The notes under the pieces are model-generated. The model was not told the origin of the DNA. It ran no database searches and was given only the letters and a program-made list of their open reading frames with translations. Shown here piece by piece: positions 32,317-37,102 of a DNA stretch of 37,102 nt. Numbering within the stretch: position 1 is the first letter of the stretch; each line of letters starts with the position of its first letter. The DNA comes from Prevotella sp. CAG:1320 (lineage in GTDB: Bacteria > Bacteroidota > Bacteroidia > Bacteroidales > Bacteroidaceae). Both the position numbers and the translations under genes were made by a program. The stretch lies in assembly GCA_000435635.1 (NCBI GenBank), contig FR882114.1, positions 1-37,102 on the forward strand, given 5' to 3'.

Positions 32317-33036
32317 ATGAACATAGCCGCTATCTTCGCCGGAGGCTCCGGTCTCCGAATGCACACAAAGTCCAGGCCCAAGCAATTCCTGGAACTCAAC
32401 GGGAAGCCCATCATCATCTACACCCTGGAGCTTTTCGACAACCATCCCGAAATAGATGCCATCGTGGTGGCCTGCATTGAGGACTGGATTCCCTTCCTGG
32501 AGAAACAGTTGCGCAAGTTTGAGATCAACAAGGTGGTAAGCGTCGTGCCTGGCGGCAAGACGGGACAAGACTCCATCTATAACGCTTTGCGCGCCGCGAG
32601 CGACTATGCCCAAGGGCAGGATGCCACGGTGTTGATACATGACGGCGTGCGCCCGCTCATCACCGAGCAGACCATCACGGACAATCTGCGCAAGGTGGAG
32701 GAGTGTGGCAGTTGCATTACGTGCGCTCCCGCCACGGAGACCTTCATCGTGAGGCAAGCCGACGGTTCGCTGGAGATACCCAGCCGCGCCGACTCACTGA
32801 TAGCCCGCGCCCCGCAGAGCTTCCACCTGAAGGACATCCTGACGGCGCACGAGCGGGCGTTGGCTGAGGGCAGGCACGACTTCATAGACTCCTGCACGCT
32901 GATGAGCCACTATGGTTACCGCCTGGGCACCATCATGGGTCCCATGGAGAATATCAAGATTACCACGCCCACAGACTACTTCCTGTTCCGCGCCATGGTG
33001 AAGGTGCATGAAGACCAGCAAATCTTCGGACTCTAA
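32317..33036 (+). CDS. IspD/TarI-like cytidylyltransferase
   Basis: 239 residues. Nucleotidyltransferase fold with AAIFAGGSGLRM (4-15; GGxGxRM CTP site), KSRPKQFLELNGKPIIIYTL, TVLIHDGVRPLIT and the C-terminal MENIKITTPTDYFL. It belongs to the IspD/TarI group. Position inside a LicD-glycosyltransferase-flippase cluster favours a glycan role, such as making a CDP-polyol or CDP-linked donor, over the MEP pathway, but this needs genome context. 16 bp after licD and 11 bp before the SDR gene. Confidence 0.82.
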   Translation: MNIAAIFAGGSGLRMHTKSRPKQFLELNGKPIIIYTLELFDNHPEIDAIVVACIEDWIPFLEKQLRKFEINKVVSVVPGGKTGQDSIYNALRAASDYAQGQDATVLIHDGVRPLITEQTITDNLRKVEECGSCITCAPATETFIVRQADGSLEIPSRADSLIARAPQSFHLKDILTAHERALAEGRHDFIDSCTLMSHYGYRLGTIMGPMENIKITTPTDYFLFRAMVKVHEDQQIFGL

Positions 33037-33047
33037 CCTATTTCCCG

Positions 33048-34103
33048 ATGACCATGAACAGCGTATTGCGAGAAGATATCCGCCTCTTTGCCGAGCGATT
33101 CCCTCTTTGGCAATCTCTTCAGGGGCAGACAGTCGCCGTCACGGGTGCCACGGGCTTGTTGGGAGCTTGCGCCGTGCGTTGCCTCCTGGCGCTCAACCAG
33201 CTCCACGATGCCCGGATAAGCGTCCTGGCCGTGGTGAGGAGCGAGGAGAAATTACGCCAGGTATTTGGCGCGGAGGCCCAGGATATACCTTATTATATAT
33301 ATGACTTCTCTGCCGAGAAGCCTTTCCAGCCCCCAGTTCCTGTGGACGGACTGCTCCATTTCGCCAGTCCCACGGCTTCCCGCTACTTTGTTGCCCATCC
33401 AGTGGACACGCTTTTGACAGGCGTGCGGGGCACCGATGCCATATTGCGCTATGCCCACCAGGCCTGCTTGCGCTCCTTGGTCTACGTCTCCTCCCTGGAG
33501 GTGTATGGCGAAGTGACTGACGACAGCCATCCGCTCACCGAGGACCGACAGGGCTATCTGGCCGTCACCGACGCCCGTTCCAGTTACCCCATGGGCAAGC
33601 GGGCTGCCGAGTGTCTCTGCCATGCCTACGCCGCGGAATATGGCGTGCCTGTCAAGATAGCCCGCCTGGCGCAGACGTTTGGGGCGGGAGTCTCCCCCGA
33701 TGACGGCAGGGTCTTCGCCCAGTTCGCCCGTTGCGCCCTGAGGGGCGAGGATATCATCCTCCACACCACGGGCGAGCTTTCCCGCTGCTATTGCTATACC
33801 ACCGACGCGGTGAGTGCCTTGCTCTATCTGCTCCTGGCGGGCAAGGATGGCGAGGCCTACAACGTGGCCAACCCCGACACTTATATTTCCGTGGCCGACA
33901 TGGCCCGTCTCGTTTGCCGTGAATTCGCTCCCTCTTGCCGTCCCCGCCTGGAGCCCAAGGAGGGCATGGGTTATTCTCCCACCACTCACCTGCGCCTTTC
34001 CACGGAGCGGATAGAGGCTTTGGGCTGGCGACCCCACTACGACTTGCGGCAGATGTACCATCGTCTTATCCTGTCATTGAGGGAGGATATCGCCCATGAG
34101 TAA
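33048..34103 (+). CDS. Extended SDR: NAD-dependent sugar epimerase/dehydratase-like
   Basis: 351 residues. Rossmann GATGLLGA at 33-40, SVLAVVR strand, HFASPT, YVSSLEVYGEV (146-156) and the active-site Tyr180-Lys184 in SYPMGKRAAE. The Ser/Tyr/Lys set and C-terminal sugar-binding part are those of nucleotide-sugar epimerases, dehydratases or decarboxylases. A CDP-sugar is plausible because of the adjacent cytidylyltransferase; this is inference. The start has two close ATGs (33048 and 33054). It overlaps the next gene by 8 bp. Confidence 0.85.
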   Translation: MTMNSVLREDIRLFAERFPLWQSLQGQTVAVTGATGLLGACAVRCLLALNQLHDARISVLAVVRSEEKLRQVFGAEAQDIPYYIYDFSAEKPFQPPVPVDGLLHFASPTASRYFVAHPVDTLLTGVRGTDAILRYAHQACLRSLVYVSSLEVYGEVTDDSHPLTEDRQGYLAVTDARSSYPMGKRAAECLCHAYAAEYGVPVKIARLAQTFGAGVSPDDGRVFAQFARCALRGEDIILHTTGELSRCYCYTTDAVSALLYLLLAGKDGEAYNVANPDTYISVADMARLVCREFAPSCRPRLEPKEGMGYSPTTHLRLSTERIEALGWRPHYDLRQMYHRLILSLREDIAHE

Positions 34104-35013
34104 CCCGTTGCGCCGCTGGGCGGACAGCTTTTTCCACGTCTATCAAAAGACCGACCTCACCTCTTGGGAACACGCTCCTCAAGACACTCGGCCCATTTAT
34201 GGCGTTTACCATGTTTATTGCGCCGCGGACTGGCAGGGTCTGGTCTTTGCCCAACTGGAGACGCTGCGCAAGAGCGGCCTGCTGGCGGCCACCCGCAAGT
34301 TGTATGTCAGTATCATCGCCCCTAGCGAGGAGGACGTGGAGGCTTTCCTGCGCCTGGCCAATAGTGACAAGGTGGAGCTGGTGGCCATCCACCAAGACCC
34401 TTCCCGTTATGAATATCCAGCCCTGGAGCATCTGCGGCGGGTGGCGAAGCGGGAAGATTGCCTGCTCTACTATTTCCACACCAAGGGCATCAGCTATCAG
34501 AGCGTGGTTACGGGCGACCGCCTTTACCGCTCCTTCCTGCGCAAGATCAATGCTTGGCGGGAGATGTTGGAGTATTTCGTCTTTGAGGAATGGCAGGTGG
34601 CGGTCAACGCCCTCTCGGCGGGCTATGACACCTATGGCTGCTATCAGTGGCCGCCCAAGGCGTACACTATGTTTTCCGGCAACTTCTGGTGGGTCACTTC
34701 CGACTACGCCCGCCGCCTGCCGTCTTTCGATCCGGCGGTTATCTCGCATGACAGGTTCTACTCAGAGGTGTGGCTTTACCAGTTGCCCCACCGCACTTTC
34801 TCGGCTTTCGAGACCATCGCCGACCTTTATTTCGTGCGTATGCCCCGCGAGCTTTACCGTGAGTCTCATCCCTCTTTCTGGAAGGTGCGCCTGCCCTTCG
34901 TGTTGACCTACAATTGGCGCAAGCTGCTCAAACACGCCTTTGGCATCAACTACAAGAAGCGTTGCCAGCGGCGATTCCAGCGGTTGGTGGCCAAGGGAAA
35001 CGTAAACGCTTGA
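34096..35013 (+). CDS. Glycosyltransferase-like protein (RgpF/DUF-type)
   Basis: 305 residues, soluble. Segments YGVYHVYCAADWQGLVFAQL near 35-54, LLYYFHTKGISYQS (123-136), INAWREMLEYFVFEEW and YTMFSGNFWWVTSDYARRLP near 190-209. The HxKG and GNFWW segments resemble RgpF-type and related polysaccharide glycosyltransferases; the exact GT family is not certain. The overlap with the SDR stop (34096-34103) suggests translational coupling. Likely adds a sugar to the glycan made by this operon. Confidence 0.7.
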   Translation: MSNPLRRWADSFFHVYQKTDLTSWEHAPQDTRPIYGVYHVYCAADWQGLVFAQLETLRKSGLLAATRKLYVSIIAPSEEDVEAFLRLANSDKVELVAIHQDPSRYEYPALEHLRRVAKREDCLLYYFHTKGISYQSVVTGDRLYRSFLRKINAWREMLEYFVFEEWQVAVNALSAGYDTYGCYQWPPKAYTMFSGNFWWVTSDYARRLPSFDPAVISHDRFYSEVWLYQLPHRTFSAFETIADLYFVRMPRELYRESHPSFWKVRLPFVLTYNWRKLLKHAFGINYKKRCQRRFQRLVAKGNVNA

Positions 35014-35015
35014 CG

Positions 35016-36452
35016 ATGGAGACACTGAAGGAGAAAACCGCCAAGGGCCTTTTTTGGGGCATGATGAACAACGGCACCATGCAGTTGCTCAATATTGTGC
35101 TGGGCATCTTCTTGGCGCGCCTGCTTTCCCCTGCCGACTACGGACTGGTGGGCATGCTCGCCATCTTCACGGCCATAGCCAGCGCGCTGCAAGAGAGCGG
35201 CTTCACCGCCGCCTTGGCCAATAAGCGCGCCCCCACAGACAATGAGTATAATGCCGTTTTCTGGTTCAGCACGTTGGTCAGCCTTTCGCTCTACGCCCTG
35301 CTGTTCCTCTGCGCTCCCCTCATAGCCGCGTTCTTTCACCAATCGGAGTTGACGGACTTGGCGCGGGTGGTGTTTCTCACCCTGCCAATTTCCGCTTTGG
35401 GCACTGCTCCCACCGCCTATCTTTTCAAGCGGATGGTGGTCAAGGAGACCACGCTCTTGCGGGTGAGCTCATTGCTGCTCTCAGGAGTGGTAGGCATCAC
35501 GCTGGCCTTGCGCGGGCATGCCTACTGGAGCTTGGCGTGGCAGCAACTCACTTATGTCACGCTGACCAGCGTGGGTCGCTTCTTCCTCATCTCTTGGCGA
35601 CCGTCCTTGCGCGTCGACTTCAAGCCTGTCCGCGAGATGTTCGCCTTCAGCTACAAGATTTTGATTACCACTATCGTCAATACGCTCTCCCAAAACGTTT
35701 TGACCGTCATCTTCGGTCGCCTGTTTCCCGCCAAGACTGTGGGCAACTTCTCCCAGGCCTTCAAGTGGGACACCATGGCCAGCTCCTTCATCTCGGGCAC
35801 GGTGGCCCAGGTAGCCCAGCCCGTGCTCGTGGAAATCCGCGATGACCAGGGACGGCAGGCGCATGTCTTCCGCAAGATGCTCCGCTTCACGGCCTTCCTT
35901 TCCTTTCCCGCCATGTTCGGCTTGGCCATGGTGAGCCATGAGTTCATCCTGGTCACCATCACCGATAAGTGGATAGACAGCGTGCCCCTGCTCAGGGTGC
36001 TCTGCGTGGGCGGAGCTTTCCTGCCTTTCTACACCATGTACCAGAACCTTGTCATCAGCCGCGGCAGGAGCGACATTTACATGTGGTGCACATTGGCGTT
36101 GATTGCTTCCCAAATAGTGTCAGTATTGTTGACGGCTCATTATGGCGTCATGGTGATGGTGGCCGTTTACACCCTGCTCACCGTCCTTTGGCTCTTGGCG
36201 TGGCATTGGTTTGCCCATCGTCTCATAGGCCTGCGCCTGCTCGACGTGCTGCGCGACCTTCTTCCCTTCTGCCTGCTGTCCTTGGCCGTCATGGCCTTCA
36301 CCTATTGGATCACCCGTCCCATACACTCTCTCCCGCTCTTGTTGTTGGCCCGTTTCCTTTTGGCGGGCATCCTCTATTTGGGCGCTCTTAAGGTTCTTCA
36401 TGCCCAGGTACTGGAAGAGTGTCTCGCTTTCGCCAAGAGGAAGAGGGGGTAG
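35016..36452 (+). CDS. Wzx-like lipopolysaccharide/oligosaccharide flippase
   Basis: 478 residues from ATG at 35016 (METLKEKTAKGLFWGMMNNG), 2 bp after the glycosyltransferase stop; the frame extending to 34914 is inside that gene. About 12-14 hydrophobic segments, with the MOP-family opening TAKGLFWGMMNNGTMQLLNIVLGIFLARLLSPADYGLVGM, which is the polysaccharide-transporter pattern. It would flip lipid-linked repeat units across the inner membrane. Last gene of the operon in this window; the region then ends in a truncated unrelated gene. Confidence 0.93.
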   Translation: METLKEKTAKGLFWGMMNNGTMQLLNIVLGIFLARLLSPADYGLVGMLAIFTAIASALQESGFTAALANKRAPTDNEYNAVFWFSTLVSLSLYALLFLCAPLIAAFFHQSELTDLARVVFLTLPISALGTAPTAYLFKRMVVKETTLLRVSSLLLSGVVGITLALRGHAYWSLAWQQLTYVTLTSVGRFFLISWRPSLRVDFKPVREMFAFSYKILITTIVNTLSQNVLTVIFGRLFPAKTVGNFSQAFKWDTMASSFISGTVAQVAQPVLVEIRDDQGRQAHVFRKMLRFTAFLSFPAMFGLAMVSHEFILVTITDKWIDSVPLLRVLCVGGAFLPFYTMYQNLVISRGRSDIYMWCTLALIASQIVSVLLTAHYGVMVMVAVYTLLTVLWLLAWHWFAHRLIGLRLLDVLRDLLPFCLLSLAVMAFTYWITRPIHSLPLLLLARFLLAGILYLGALKVLHAQVLEECLAFAKRKRG

Positions 36453-36525
36453 ACTGTTCTTGTTTTGAGTCTCGCTCCCGCATAGTTTGAGGGCGATGAA
36501 AAGACATTGTCTTATTGCCTTTAAA

Positions 36526-36587
36526 AAGTATCCAAAGATATTTGCCCAACTATTATTGGATACTTCGCAAAGTATCCAATGTTCCAG
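36526..36587. repeat. Possible weak 22-bp-pitch array H (about 3 units)
   Basis: AAGTATCC at 36526 and 36570 are 44 bp apart, with a degenerate unit at 36548 holding the reverse arm GGATACTT at 36558-36565. The implied palindrome is AAGTATCC/GGATACTT with 22-bp pitch. It lies in the gene-poor stretch 36453-36607 between the flippase and a truncated gene, where no other signal is seen. Confidence 0.45.
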
Positions 36588-36607
36588 AGTGTGGCGATTG
36601 ATGTTCA

Positions 36608-37102
36608 ATGTGGAAATTCGTTTTTTTCTTGTTTTTCCCGAGTTGTATTGTGTTGGACGGCGAGGTGCATATCGACATCTACGATGACCGGGTGGAACTG
36701 GTATCGCCCGGTGCGATGTCTGACGGCACACAAATTCAAGACCGTGACATATATAATGTGCCGTCTATACGCCGTAACCCCGTCATTGCCGATATGTTTA
36801 CCCAACTCGACTACATGGAGAAACGTGGTTCCGGTCTGCGCAAGATGCGTGAACTGACCGAGAAGCTGCCCAACTTCTTACCCGGCAAAGAACCTCTCTA
36901 TAAAACCGAAGCATCCTCTTTTTTCACCACTTTCTATAATCTGAATTGGGGTGAGAATGGTAGAATCTCCGTAGAAGAGGTGGCCGACAGGGTAAATAGT
37001 ACCCTCAAAAAGTACCCTGTAAACGGAGGAGCTTCGGAGAGAAAGTTCGGTGTAAACAAAAAAAGTTCGGAGAAAAGGTTCGGTGTAAAAGGAGAGGATG
37101 CA
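36608..37102 (+). pseudogene. 5'-truncated AlbA_2/RecG-like ATPase, C-terminal part (runs off window)
   Basis: An open frame from ATG at 36608 to the window end (165 codons, no stop). From about 36656 it matches the C-terminal part of the AlbA_2-type putative transcriptional regulators and RecG-like ATPases: DGEVHIDIYDDRVELVSPGAM, DGTQIQDRDIYNVPSIRRNP, MEKRGSGLRKMRELT and a following winged-helix style segment. The N-terminal AlbA_2 domain (several hundred bases expected) is absent upstream, and the first ~16 residues (MWKFVFFLFFPS) look like accidental coding. Either a remnant left by rearrangement or a gene whose real start is missing from this allele. The C-terminal end is outside the window. 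Confidence 0.65.

Noticed and set aside
34914..35015. Longer start for the flippase
   Set aside because: The added residues are the other frame of the glycosyltransferase; METLKEKTAKG matches flippase N-termini.

Overview
The window looks like chromosomal DNA from a Bacteroidales bacterium. Upstream regions carry the Bacteroidetes -7 box TAnnTTTG (often TAnnTTCG here), in the best cases 19-20 bp after a TTTG/TTG box. Leaders show few Shine-Dalgarno sites. The gene content also fits: DUF4932, DUF3822, a FimB/Mfa2-like lipoprotein, a Nif3 plus C4 zinc-ribbon pair, and an etfBA-acyl-CoA dehydrogenase operon. I do not assign a genus.

Layout. 1-445: three short palindrome arrays and no gene. 446-1594: a broken DUF4932 gene (-). 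1671-5846 (-): a zinc-ribbon coiled-coil protein and Nif3, then a nuclease, a GNAT enzyme and a fimbrial-type lipoprotein. 6047-6163: a possible 38-residue protein (+). 6225-6677: Bcp peroxiredoxin (-). 6874-10520: etfB-etfA-acyl-CoA dehydrogenase (+), closed by a strong terminator. 10737-12384: small membrane protein, DUF3822 protein and RsmD (+). 12581-13042: Ndk (-). 13217-16418: DUF2130 protein, FemAB-like transferase and lipopolysaccharide-kinase-like protein (+). 16451-21440 (-): cardiolipin synthase, DnaG, a small secreted protein and QueH. 21561-21634: tRNA-Ala(GGC). 21641-26648 (-): acetate/succinate CoA-transferase, HIT protein, Bax-inhibitor-1-like protein, PepD and a nitroreductase. 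26738-29572: a lone ABC ATPase (-) divergent from an SF1 helicase (+). 29871-31360: a small protein (+) converging on DinB (-). 31452-36452 (+): a surface-glycan operon (LicD, IspD-like cytidylyltransferase, SDR, glycosyltransferase, Wzx flippase). 36608-37102: a 5'-truncated AlbA_2/RecG-like ATPase that runs off the edge.

The most unusual signal is a family of intergenic arrays, each with four or five short inverted repeats at a pitch of 22 bp (about two helical turns). Arrays lie at 48-131, 180-263, 338-414, 12477-12554, 20086-20188, 29546-29629 and 29680-29782, with a weaker candidate at 36526-36587. The pitch is exact except for one 23-bp step in the 12477 array. The core differs between arrays, but the 338 and 12477 arrays share one core and the 20086 and 29680 arrays share another. 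Some units keep their symmetry through paired base changes. I do not recognise them as a named element. An 87-bp tandem repeat with its own compensatory change sits beside the 20086 array, immediately upstream of dnaG.

Functional themes are housekeeping (replication, translation, nucleotide pools), CoA/flavoprotein energy metabolism, envelope lipid and glycan synthesis, and DNA repair. No complete mobile element, CRISPR array or rRNA is visible.
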